Source of the DNA: Cylindrotheca closterium
Taxonomy: Eukaryota; Bacillariophyta; Bacillariophyceae; Bacillariales; Bacillariaceae
Reading direction: 5' to 3'
DNA: 12,382 bases
Assembly: GCA_933822405.4 (NCBI GenBank)
Contig: CAKOGP040001971.1
Span: 1 to 12,382, forward strand
The notes beneath the pieces were generated by a model. That model was given only the letters and a program-made list of their open reading frames with translations. It was not told where the DNA came from and made no database searches. Both the position numbers and the translations under genes were made by a program. Shown piece by piece: positions 1 through 9,400 of the stretch (position 1 is its first letter; every line of letters starts with the position of its first letter).

Positions 1-96
1 AACAACAACAACTGTTTTCCTTTACGTACGAAACGCGTAGGACTGGTACAGTTTTGTTTTGGAGAAGCGTGTGGAAGAATATTTTCTACCTTTTAG

Positions 97-117
97 TTTT
101 TGATTTTTGATTTTTGA
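97..117. repeat. TTTTTGA triplicate
   Basis: Three exact 7-bp units (97-103, 104-110, 111-117). No function is evident. Confidence 0.8.
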
Positions 118-245
118 GTTTTATACAAACAGTTGATGCGCTTGGTGCGCAAAGTTCCAACTGTTCTCATCCGATGACGCGTCATCATATCTATTTTACT
201 ATTAATTTCTATAAGACCCATAAGACCGCTAACGTACAAATCGTA

Positions 246-287
246 TTGGTCCAAGTCACGAAACCCGTTCTTGATACAATTCTATCA
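246..287 (-). repeat. 3' LTR terminus
   Basis: On the minus strand this begins TGATAGAATTGTATCA and matches the start of the 5' LTR in 35 of 42 positions, in direct orientation as LTR copies should be. Leftward of about 245 the likeness ends. Either the rest belongs to another LTR subtype or the LTR is broken here. Confidence 0.65.
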
Positions 288-342
288 CTCCCTGAATGGG
301 GGAGTGAGTGAGGACCTAATCCTCCTCAGCTGTGTCATCTAC

Positions 343-788
343 TCAGGAAAGTAGTGTACGTAGCTGTGGCCATATTTGTTGATATCTTTTGCTAAGGATA
401 TCGGCCGGGTGTTTAGCACCTTCAATGTGTAGAAAGGAGAGCGTATTGGATGCAATAGCCTCTCTAACACGGTGGAACGACAGTACAATATGTCGTTTGT
501 GCGGGTTTGTATTGGGTCTTGATGTGCTGTTGGTAACAGTGTTGGTAACAGTCTCAGTAGTCTTGGGTCCATCAATATGAGGCAAAGAAAACCTTTTCAG
601 GTGAAAAACTTCGTTCACATGATGTAATGGCAACAAGGTATGCCATATGTGTAGTTCGTACAATGTCGTCTTGTACTGTTTAGTTATATGCTGAGGCAAG
701 CCATCAAGGAGTGGCTTGTTGCCTTCGAGCAGTGTTGCAGACCAGTTGTCTGCTCCCCATGAATCTGAGCAACAATATGGTCAGAATC
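343..788 (-). pseudogene. RNase H carboxyl-end remnant of the copia element
   Basis: The frame holds SWGADNWSATLLEGNKPLL, corresponding to the catalytic DN motif region of copia RNase H. It then has KRHIVLSFHRVREAIASNTL and HIEGAKHPADILSKRYQQIW, the typical closing motifs (HRVREA, ADILSK), ending LRTLLS and TGA at 345-343. RNase H removes RNA from the RNA-DNA hybrid during reverse transcription. This is the last domain of Pol in copia order and lies 55 bp from the 3' LTR. Confidence 0.8.
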
Positions 789-1299
789 CATTTGGTCTTC
801 AGTTGAAGTGATCGATTGCTTCATGTAGACAGCGTTGGTACATAGACAAGTTGCCAAGTGGATAATTTTTACCATTTCAGTCTTAGCTAGTAGTCTTCGT
901 TCAAATTGCTTCTGTCCAATTGGCAAAGTTGTCCAGTCATCAATGTATGTCCAATGGAGGAAGTCGCTCACTGCCAATGTACAGTGACAAAGACCTATAC
1001 CATTGATTGTCATTGATTGTAGTTGTAGTGAGCCCATGTGTGACTGTATTGTCGCTTGAGCTTATTGTAGCTGTGCCATCGAAGCGAAGACTTTGGTTAG
1101 CTCCGCTACAAGCACATTGGTGGTATAGGCCTGGAGACCGCTCAATGATACTATCATTGTAGCTTGGCGATTCAGTGCCATGACGTTTGCTGCATCTGTG
1201 CTTTCCAGCAAGTAGGAAGCTGCGGCATTGCCGGGCTCGGATTTGGTGACTAGCTCTAGAAGTAGATACAAAGTTGGAAGGCGCCAATACTGTAATATC
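789..1299 (-). other. Unassigned retroelement interior
   Basis: Several overlapping minus frames (1271-1062, 1037-684) are open but match nothing I recognise. A TTTTIND stretch near 1015 and LHWTYIDDWTTLPIGQKQF near 950 could be frame-shifted RNase H start, but this is weak. An integrase and reverse transcriptase of over 2 kb would be expected here and cannot be fitted. Confidence 0.4.
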
Positions 1300-1698
1300 T
1301 ATAGTAGTTATCGTAGCTAGTTGAGTTGAGTCTTCCAAGTAGTGTTCCGAGTTCTTCTGGATGACTAGCTTGGGCAACCATGCAAAGTAGCTGCGAAGGC
1401 GCTCCCAATCGCGTTCACGAGACTTCACAGCCGAGCTTGGGTTCTTCAGTTCAACCTCAGTTGGTTGTAATCCATGCTCAAAGCTGTTGTAAGGTGGTGG
1501 ACCATTTCTCCCGTCAGGCTTTCGAGTATCATCATCAAAGCGCGCCTCTTGGGTTGAGGATTGCTTGTGAGATTGATACAACACCAGCTCAAAGCGCGCC
1601 TCTTTAGTTAAGGGTTGCTTGTGAGACTGATAGACCTCAAGCTCTGGCGGTGCGACTTGAGTTACACTGGTGCGATCCGGGTTGATAGGATCTTCCAT
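1300..1698 (-). pseudogene. Pre-integrase remnant of the copia element
   Basis: The frame reads VAPPELEVYQSHKQPL, a tandem copy of that stretch, and then ERLRSYFAWLPKLVIQKNSE followed by STQLATI. This is the segment just before the integrase core in CoDi-type elements. The integrase core itself is missing; the remainder of this frame, down to 940, does not look like protein of this family. Confidence 0.6.
1535..1642. repeat. 54-bp tandem duplication in the retroelement
   Basis: Units 1535-1588 and 1589-1642 both read tcaaagcgcgcctctt, then a similar middle, then ttgcttgtgaga-tgata. Each encodes 18 residues (YQSHKQ...EARF) on the minus strand, so the duplication kept frame. Point differences show that it is not recent. 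Confidence 0.85.
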
Positions 1699-2650
1699 GC
1701 TACGTTCAAGAGCGCGGCATTTGGAATGTTAGCGGTGCTCAATCCACGATCGATCAGATCAAAGTCGAGTGGCCCAAGGGAGTCAAGAGTACAGTCCAGG
1801 GTAGCTTCAAGGATCCCAAGAGTACAAACCAAAATAGATTTGTTAGTGGCTATCTCATCTATTGTTTGGTCGGGCTCTCTATCTGACTTGTTCCCATCAT
1901 GTTCAGGAGGAAGAGCACTAGTAGCATCATCTCTCCCCATGCTCGCTTCCGGCATCTGTTGGAGCAAGTCGTCTTCCAGTACAAAGTCAGTAAAGAAAGC
2001 AACAGCATCGTCTAGAGTAGACTTCTTTATAGTAATTAGGATTCAACTAGTACTCTCATGGACAGTCAGAGTATCATTGAAATGTACTCTTGGCGGTGGA
2101 CGACGATCCAACTCCCCATGAGGTGTCTTCCTAGTCGGTTTGTCCGAATCGAGGATGAGGTCCTTGAAAGAGCTGTCTTTCAAGGGAGCTGACTCAATAT
2201 CGTAGTTGACCGATTGGCCTGGGCTGAACAGTATTGAAGGGGGCTTACGAGCTTCGTAGACCTCGAAACACTCAGGGATGGGTGAATCTTCTGGTGCTGC
2301 GTCAAAGCCAAATAGGTCGGTCATGTTGCAGTCAAACCATGTGAGGTTGTCGAACGCTCGATGGTGCTGTTCGTGCAGTCCATCAGTTGGAAGAAGTTCT
2401 CAAAGAAATCAGTAGTTTCATCTAGTTTAGAATCCTTAAAAGAAGTAACAGCTTTATAATTCTTACGAACTCCTACAAGATCAAGCAGGCGTTCCTCATC
2501 CTCAGGATCGCAGTTGGGAACGGAGTTTGCCCATTCTTCCATATCGTCGACCAAATGATCCAGTACACATGGATCCCAATCAGTGTCATAGGTGAGTACG
2601 ACATGTGGAATGTCAGGATTACTCAGCTCACGATCTGTTGGTGGGTGCAT
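1662..2650 (-). pseudogene. Acidic Pol linker remnant between protease and integrase
   Basis: Pieces 2650-2321, 2324-2043 and 2042-1662. The first continues the protease frame directly after the stop (HPPTDRELS, then PHVVLTYDTDWDPCVLD). A frameshift near 2324 leads to MTDLFGFDAAPEDSP and RPPPRVHFNDTLT, and a TAG at 2045-2043 interrupts it. The last piece holds QQMPEASMGRDD, echoing the acidic spacer upstream. No enzyme motif is visible. Confidence 0.65.
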
Positions 2651-3001
2651 TCACAGATATGGGAGGCCATTGCTGATGTCAAGTGGTAAGACGAAGCCAT
2701 CTGGTGTTGTCAAGCGCTGTTGACCACCAACTTTGGTAGACTTGTCGTCCACGACGATCTTGAAATGTTCCATTTGTCCGTTGGACAGAATGGATTGGCC
2801 CTTTCCAATGTAGGCTTGTTGGCGTATGATGGCAATGATGATGCGGGCATCGTCTCCAGCAATGCCGCCGTTGGCACCTCTATCAATCAAAGCTAGATGT
2901 TTATGAGTGTTGGCTTTCTGAATAGAATAGATAACATTATGGTTATTAATTGATCTATATTTTACCCCATAAAACGTGAACTCGTGTTGTTTGGCTTCTT
3001 G
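2651..3001 (-). pseudogene. Aspartic-protease-like remnant of the copia element
   Basis: The frame continues across 3001-2891 (QEAKQHEFTFYGVKY onward) into ALIDRGANGGIAGDDARII, the position where copia protease carries D(S/T)G. Here the triad reads DRG, as I recall for CoDi-type relatives. The following part (QAYIGKGQSI, VDDKSTKVGGQQR, LPLDISNGLPYL) ends in TGA at 2653-2651. The step from DDARII to IAIIRQQAY looks shorter than in relatives, suggesting an internal deletion. Confidence 0.7.
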
Positions 3002-3651
3002 TTAAGGTGTAGGCGGTGGACGTTTGGTAGCCGGTACAACAGCCAACTTATCAGACATCACACACTGTTGCTCCCCATTCTCCAAATCCATTGGGTACTC
3101 GTCAGTCTCATCTTGTTCAGGAAGAAGAGCATCAGAATCACTCCCCATGCTCGCTTCTGGCAACTGAAGGAGCAAGCCGTGGCTAGTGCTGTCGGCAGAG
3201 ACACTACGGCCAAGATCGCCACTGTGTGGGTCCAATAAAGTTTGATCCCAGTCAAGGTTGGAGACGAGTGTGGCATTACCAATGCCAGTGTCATTCAGAT
3301 CCATAGCAGTGTCGAAATCATCTGGTTGGTCGAGAGTCTCATCTTCAGAGGCTTCATTCAGAGTTAAAATAGTTTTACTACTCTTTAGGATGCCTATTCT
3401 ATCGAATGGTCCCTCATCTTTGCTCTGTTCGTCCAGCCTGTGAATGTTGGGATCCAATAGAGTTTGGTCCCATTCAGGGTTGATTTACAGGGGTCTGAAG
3501 CAGCTGTGAGTAGATGATGGATGATTGATCTTGTGCTGAATATTTGGCGATGACCATTGGCCTTCGATTGCTCTAATACATCTGCTCGGGACTCGGCAGT
3601 CCAGTCAGTCACGTTATGACCAAGGATGCCAGGCACGTCGACCTTGATCAT
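3002..3651 (-). pseudogene. Acidic Gag-protease spacer remnant
   Basis: Two frames (3651-3394 and 3457-3002) linked by a frameshift. The sequence is rich in Asp and Glu and has repeated DWDQTLLDP-like modules plus LLLQLPEASMGSDSDALLPE. No catalytic motif is seen. It ends RPPPTP and a TAA at 3004-3002, in frame with the protease-like stretch that follows. Confidence 0.6.
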
Positions 3652-5070
3652 CTAACTGTTGCCACAGTTTGCTAGGCAGAAAGGTCTTGCGTACTAATGG
3701 CAAGCACGTACGGTAAGCGTAGTAGTCGCCAAGGTCCGTGTCAATGTTGAAGTCAAACATGGAAAGGCCAGGATCCGGCTCAAGATCACCAGTGGTAACA
3801 ACATCAGTAGCATATGCCTTCCTAGGATCGGCTTTGGGCTTGGATCCTTTTACCTCATCATGGTTTTGGGCTGCTGTCTCAAGGAGTGACGCATACTCAT
3901 CAAAAGTAAGTGGTCTGTTGTTGTTCTGCAAGGCCTATTGTTGGCTAGTTTCAAACACGTTGCAAAGGTATGGCACAAGTCTGACAGCATTGGACAACAT
4001 GACGATGAGTTGCTCCTCGGGGGTCGGGTGTTTTGCTACCTCATGGTGCTGGCAAAGAGTATTGAGCCAATGGAGAATGAAGGACACATGACTACGGGGC
4101 CATTGGTTGGCGGTGAGTTGAGCGGTTGTTAACCATTGCAACTTGGTGTTAGCAGTCGAATTGGCCTTGAGAGACTGAGTATAAAACTTGCATAGATCCC
4201 GGTAGATGGACTGGGCATCATAAGTCTTATCGTATCGTCTAACAATCTTCTTGCCTTGATCGGTGAGGAGGGTCCGGACAAACACCTGATACAAGAAGGA
4301 TTGGTGTCTGTCGAAGAGGTATCGCTCATCGAGGCTGGTGGGCTGATACTTGGGGTCAAGGACCTGTTTCAATCCGTGAGTGCAACAAGTAGCTTCTAGA
4401 TTACAACAGTAACTATCCCATTGCTTATCATCAGAAAAGTTGGATAGAGATTAGCATCTAGTTTAATGCCCAGATCAAATTTCTCAGCTGGTGAACGTTG
4501 AGATGGCTTGGAGACAAGAGGCTGTAGGATGGTGCGGCTATGGAACACGATGAATGCGCGGCCCTGTATGTCTCAGAATCATCAGGGTCAATGAGAATAC
4601 AGCTAGTCAGAGTGACTGGGTCCTTAAGCACAGTTTCTTGGTCTACCACCTAGCCACGGATCTCATGGAGATATGCCTTAAGTGGTTTTGGCACATCCCA
4701 AAGTACATCAGGTTGGGGATCACCGTTGGCGTCACGTGGCTGACTGACAGGATACTGTAGACCGTCAATATCGGCATCATCCATGCCAACAAGATGGAGG
4801 TAACATCTGCAACCGTATAAGTCAAGTGCAAGATGAAGGATGCTCCCTGCCAGCACTGTAGCCAAAGATAGTTTCCAGGATGTACACAAGACTTGTTTCA
4901 AGATGCCAAGGTTGTAGGACTCAAGATGGGTTGCGGTTTGTTGTTGAGTTGCCAGCAGTGGAAATTGTCACTCGTGTGCCTGACGGTTGAGTAGTACTAG
5001 TGGCGGGCAGTTGAGTGGTGTTGGTGTCAATGTTCAGAGCTTGCAATTCTCTTTGGCCGATCCGGACCAT
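3614..5070 (-). pseudogene. Gag-like polyprotein remnant of the copia element
   Basis: Readable in pieces: 5070-4921 (Thr/Ser-rich amino end, TGA), 4901-4650 (ends in TAG), 4649-4458 in the same frame, a +1/-1 jump near 4490-4440, then 4372-3935 and 3931-3614 separated by an in-frame TAG. The best piece contains FLYQVFVRTLLTDQGKKIV, YDAQSIYRDLCKFYTQSLKA and SFILHWLNTL, the helical Gag of CoDi-type elements that forms the particle shell. LTFDEYASLLETAAQNHDE follows. No CCHC zinc knuckle can be read. Inactive copy. Confidence 0.8.
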
Positions 5071-5417
5071 TCGCGAGTTGACTCAAAGGAATGGAACTCA
5101 GTCGACTTAGTTGATCAGAAGATCAGTTGTCTGATTGGAGTCTTTTATCAATGAAAAACTCTGAGTCGCCGTGGGACCAAAACTTGAAAATAACTCGTTG
5201 CCAATTGTTGACAAGTTCTTCACTCAAACTGAAAAGTATGGGTATGTAAACCCCAAAGAATCATTCAATTCAAATGGGGGTAAAACTTGCGGGACGCTTG
5301 AAATCGATCTGCGAGTTGTTGTGTAGGTCATCTCTGATGATGGGACAACTTCCAAAAATTTGATTGTCTTTGTTGATGAATGAAGACGATCTGATGGGCG
5401 ATATCTGATGGCAAAAT
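5071..5417 (-). other. Untranslated leader of the retroelement
   Basis: About 350 bp between the 5' LTR and the first Gag-like ATG at 5070. No long frame, no tRNA and no other gene is visible. This is the usual place for the packaging and dimerisation signals of an LTR element. Confidence 0.5.
5399..5417 (-). other. Possible degraded primer-binding site
   Basis: Directly inside the 5' LTR the minus strand reads ATTTTGCCATCAGATATCG. This resembles the usual copia site ATTTTGGTATCAGA, complementary to initiator Met tRNA, except at the two bases after TTTTG. Its place is right; the mismatch fits a decayed copy. Confidence 0.4.
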
Positions 5418-5744
5418 TGTGGCAGTTAGCTGTAGCTAGGCGTAACTGCAGCTGTTAATCTGACAGAAATAAATGAATATAGACTATAAGCCTATAGTTG
5501 ACTTCTTCCTACAAGATGACCGATATCAATTCAAGTAAAAAGCATGCAGTGAGGATCGGAGGATCCTCACTTGTTTCATGCAGAATATTACACATCATTA
5601 CAGAATCTGCCATGTCAGTTCTTTCTACAATAATATCACTGGCTGAGAGCGGTCTGGTACGATGCGTACAACCCACAGGCTTCACTTCAACTGTGAATGA
5701 TTATGGTCCGGGTCATGAATCCCGTTCCTGATAGAATTCTGTCA
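5418..5744 (-). repeat. 5' long terminal repeat
   Basis: Bounded by TG at 5418 and CA at 5744 (on the minus strand it also starts TGACAGAATTCTATCA and ends GCCACA). A likely degraded primer-binding site follows on the internal side. The outer 42 bp match the 3' LTR end at 287 in 35 positions. It contains a strong hairpin at 5548-5571. The exact outer base rests on the TG/CA rule, since no target-site duplication can be checked. Confidence 0.65.
5542..5581. other. Hairpin-forming palindrome in the 5' LTR
   Basis: AGTGAGGATC (5548-5557) and GATCCTCACT (5562-5571) are perfect 10-bp arms with a GGAG loop. Outside them, GCATG (5542-5546) faces CATGC (5577-5581). It could fold in RNA as a signal near the transcript start, or be a protein-binding palindrome. 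Confidence 0.7.
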
Positions 5745-5992
5745 CCTATTGGTTAGGGCTTTGGCAAGCAGAGCGGGCTCCAGTAAATAGTCACTCATTA
5801 CACAATGGCTGCCATCTCTAATCAAGCAAAGGACAAACAAGCTGTCGTAGTCGTTCATAGGCAAGTGGGAGTCTATGAGATCCTGCTGAATCTTGACCTA
5901 TACAGCCAAATATTTCACGGGCAATCGAATGCCCATAGATTAGCATCCTAACGATTAACGTCTCAGTTATTATTATTGCTGAATCTATGATC
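5745..5992. other. Spacer between the acetyltransferase gene and the retroelement
   Basis: About 250 bp with no supportable gene. On the minus strand it would hold the 3' UTR and polyadenylation site of the acetyltransferase gene; CAATAATAATAACTG at about 5979-5965 is AU-rich but not a canonical signal. The short minus frame at 6006-5818 looks accidental. Confidence 0.5.
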
Positions 5993-6156
5993 CTATCTAT
6001 ATCCAAAAATTTCCCGTCTTGCAGCCTTCTCTGTGGCTATAATAAGGAATGAAACAGTCTTCTTTGCAGAAGCCTGTTGTCTTTCCTTTGTCCAAAACTC
6101 CATTTTCAACAGATACAGTACAAGGTTGAACCATTCATCTGGCACATGTTTGTGAA
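5993..6156 (-). other. Possible alternative last exon of the acetyltransferase gene
   Basis: If a 55-nt intron (6211-6157; AG|GTACTG donor, GACTAATG branch-like site, TTTCCCAG acceptor) is removed, the frame continues in phase for about 54 residues (TVHKHVPDEWFNLVLYLLKM onward) to TAG at 5995-5993. The tail has no known domain and the intron is shorter than the others, so 3' UTR is equally likely. Confidence 0.35.
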
Positions 6157-6194
6157 CTGGGAAATAAGTGACAAATTCAGATTTAACATTAGTC

Positions 6195-6416
6195 CTAGAG
6201 ACCATCAGTACCTGTGATTGTCATACGATAGTGACGATTCATTTCCAGTCTTCGTCTATCATCCATTGCTTGTTGTTGCTTCTGCAACTCACGCATCTTC
6301 TCACGAATCACCATACACTGTGGGATGGGGCATACTTCATCTTTGCATTTTTGAGCATGGATTCGCAATAGTGTCCAGATGCGCTTGCAAATTCTACAGC
6401 CACCTTGAACCTTTAT
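6195..6416 (-). other. Fourth exon: second half of the carboxyl TAZ finger
   Basis: This exon is hidden from a simple open-frame search because it has no start of its own. It encodes 73 residues: [28 protein letters not shown], then [13 protein letters not shown] and a short tail to TAG at 6197-6195. The Cys/His spacing completes the TAZ finger that begins at about 6650. An AG|GTACTG donor at 6211 offers an alternative ending to 5993. Confidence 0.85.
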
Positions 6417-9400
6417 CTAAGTTGCAAAGAAAACAGAAGTGTTAACAAAGTGGTATACCCTAGTAGGATAGGTAAGGAATCAGATGGATTTACCTTGCAG
6501 GTTTTCCCATGCGTCAAATACTTCTTCATTTTAGCGCAATTAGTCGAAGTGCAGGAACTGGAGCTACACCTTGAAGCATGTTCAATCAGCTGGATATGTA
6601 GAAGGAGATTTCGCTGCCGTTGTTTTCTCTGTTGCGCCGTTACACCATTGGAATTTCCTTGTCCCTCCTGTGCCCCTTCGCTCTCCACCGCAATTGGATG
6701 AAGCTTATGTGTACATGATCCACGATTTGTGTTGGGATCCTTGTAACACTTCTCACACAAGTCATAATCACTGCAAATGGCGCAATGATACCTCATACCA
6801 CTTAGGATTTCTCGATTGCAATGCACGCACTGCTGAACAAACTTGGGTTCGTTTCTGTTATGCAAATGCCACAAAACCATCATTGACGTATGCTTTGCCC
6901 GACGAAGTTCATCAAATTGATAGTGATTGCCTCGGCAGAGATTGAGAAAAGCCTGCCTGTTGTTTAGAAACTCGCAATCAAGATCTTCCACATCGTCATC
7001 AATTACCTTTATAGGTCGGCCATTGCGATCTAGCGGCCCATCCAATTCACGTATGTTTCCATTGGCGTCACGCTTTCTACCAGTTAGCAAAGGTACCATC
7101 GCCTCAGGGTGCTCTGACCGATACTTCAGTACAACCTCAGGTACTTCCATGTTTTCTTTCAAGGCTTCTGACCAATTCAAAAATGCAACTATAAAACTTT
7201 CCTTCATAGGCTTGATGGTTTCACCAAGCTTCACCATTACTTGGTCTCGCTCAATTTCCACAGTACTCTTCCTGTTCTCCGCGCTTCCGGCCACTTCATT
7301 AATACCTGTTGAGCGAGTTCCACTTCGGCTCTTGGATTTTGCCTGGTTTTTTTTCTTACTCTTTTTCCCTGCATTTCCGCCCTTTTTGTTCCCTCCATTT
7401 TCGAGCACCTTGATGATGTTCTCTGCTTCCCCTGGGAAATAGTCCCCCTCTAGGTAAGGAACTGCAGTTGCATCTAGGGAATCATTTGCAAAATACAAGT
7501 CATACATGTTGGTAACCTTCCCGACTACATTGCGCCGTTGACATTCCACAAGCATATCGATGTACCATTGTCTTAGTCTTGAGTCCCTTGGAGTCTTCTG
7601 ATCCTCGGGCTTAGCGTAGAAGATATAATCGTCACCCTTTAAGGGAGGGCATGCCCAAATGTGCGCAGTCGCAAAGCCGCGTTGGCGAGCGAAGTCCAGG
7701 TAGGAAATAAGAATCTCATGATAAACAAATGTTCGCATTTGCCGAGGTCTCATGAAATGTACACTATCCAAGTATGAAATATATACACAACGTTGGTTTG
7801 GAGCAGGGTTGTCTTCGCCATGTTCGTACAGATAGAGAGCAAATAGAATAACATCAACACCGTCGATGTGCTGAAATACAACGATACATTTGCATCGGAA
7901 AGGGAATTCGTCAGGATAATTCTTGTGTTTGTACCTGCTTTTCATTTTTTCTCGAACCTCATGTTTTCGGTCCATAGAGGTGACTTGTCTGATGATGACA
8001 GAGCCAGCATTGATTGATTGCGCATTCCCGGCACTTCCCTGTTTCTTCTCTTCAATCCGTTTAGTGACATCTTTTTCCAAGTATTCTGACAGTTTTGTTC
8101 TTGGCAAGTCAGCCGCACCAGGTGGTCGCAGGGGAAGGGTACCAGAGGTATCCTTTTTTCTCTTTTCGAGAAGACAAAGCGGACAGCAATATTCGCTCTG
8201 GTGCTCTTTGTTCTGTCTGGTATTGAAAAGCCCACAGATCTGATGGATCCATTTTTCGCAGACATCACACTGTACCCAGCTTTCCTCATGCACCTCGTCA
8301 TTTTTCTTCTTTTTCAAGTCACTTTTATTAACGGTAAGATCCACAAACTCGAGGGGTGTGTTTTTATCAAGGTCATTGTAACATTGATTGCACCAGAAAT
8401 ACTGGTTGTTTCCGCCAATGTAGTAATACCTGTTTCGTGGTATACGTTTGCTTTGACAGTTCAAACCATTGCAGAAAAAAACGGGGGATTCAAACAAACG
8501 TTTCTCGCAACCGCAAAGAACGCATGCCCTATCATTTTGACGTCTCTCCCAATCTTCAGCTTTGAGTTGCTCAAATAGCTTCTCATTGTCTTCCTTGAAT
8601 TTATCTTTGAGCTCCTTGGCCATCCCATAGACTACAGTTCCATCTTCATTGTACCGCATAGCATTATCAAAAGTCAGATTGACATCTCGTTGAAAGTCAC
8701 AAATTTCGTGATATGCGCAGCTGTCAAGCTTTTTAGATACTGTACCAAGATCCATTGGCTTCTTGATAACTTCAAAGTAATCAGGAAGACCGAGCTCGAT
8801 AGGGTCAACTGGAGAGTTAAATACCCAACCATGTTGATGAGCTTGAAGACCTTTCAATACCTCCAAACATTTCTGTTTGATTATTGCAGGAGAGAGTTGC
8901 GCCACTCGATTTAAAGATTCCAAATGAGTTGTCAGCTGAGCCACTGAGAAGCTGTTAAGAAGAGATCTATCCTCTGAAGTCTGTGCGTTTTGAGTGGCAG
9001 GATTTGGGATGGGCTCCTTTTGTAAACCTTCCAGTGACTGCAAAGCTTTCACACCGATGCTCTCATTGACGAGGGTTTCCTTTTTTATTGAATTGTCAAA
9101 CTTACTTGCATTTTGCGAATGAACATCTGTGACGGACGAAGCAACGGACAATGAAAGGCCTTGGTCCAATCTTGAGCGCTTCGCGGACCTTTGATTGTCA
9201 TCAGAAGTGCTGATTTCCGAACTATCAGCAAAACCAGTGTCAAATGCTGTTGTCGACGAATCCCCCTGCCCCTGTTTCTCAGTATCAAATGAATTGTTGA
9301 GACCAGCAGATTGCCCTTGTCGCTCTTTCTCGTGGCTTTTTCGGATTGTGTCTCTCACCGGCGCACAGGCAGGACATTTGGCGTCCTTACACCTTCGATA

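Larger units (their letters stand above)
1..5744 (-). mobile_element. Degraded Ty1/copia LTR retrotransposon, CoDi-like
   Basis: Minus-strand element with 5' LTR 5418-5744, leader, Gag, protease, pre-integrase and RNase H remnants in copia order, and a 3' LTR end at 287. Coding parts resemble the CoDi lineage of diatoms (recognised from memory of the family, not from a search). The internal part is about 5.1 kb, yet no integrase DDE core or reverse transcriptase YVDD region can be read, and at least eight stops or frameshifts break the Gag-Pol frame. It cannot move on its own. Positions 1-245 are included only because an LTR of the same length would reach past the window start; that stretch does not resemble the 5' LTR. 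Confidence 0.85.

Noticed and set aside
114..311. Plus-strand 65-codon frame at the left edge
   Set aside because: It crosses the LTR terminus and junction hairpin and shows no protein-like features.
940..1300. Lower half of the minus frame 1698-940 as integrase
   Set aside because: After the pre-integrase motif the translation shows no HHCC or DDE residues and no likeness to copia integrase, so it was not called.
1615..2121. Plus-strand frame of 168 codons
   Set aside because: It lies antisense to recognisable retroelement coding sequence, is Ser/Arg-rich and has no domain; a shadow frame.
5818..6006. Short minus frame of 62 codons as a gene
   Set aside because: No motif, no plausible start context and overlap with the possible 3' UTR; likely chance.
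6927..7442. Plus-strand frame of 171 codons rich in Phe and Pro
   Set aside because: It is the mirror of the acetyltransferase domain; the Phe-rich run is the antisense of the lysine-rich loop.
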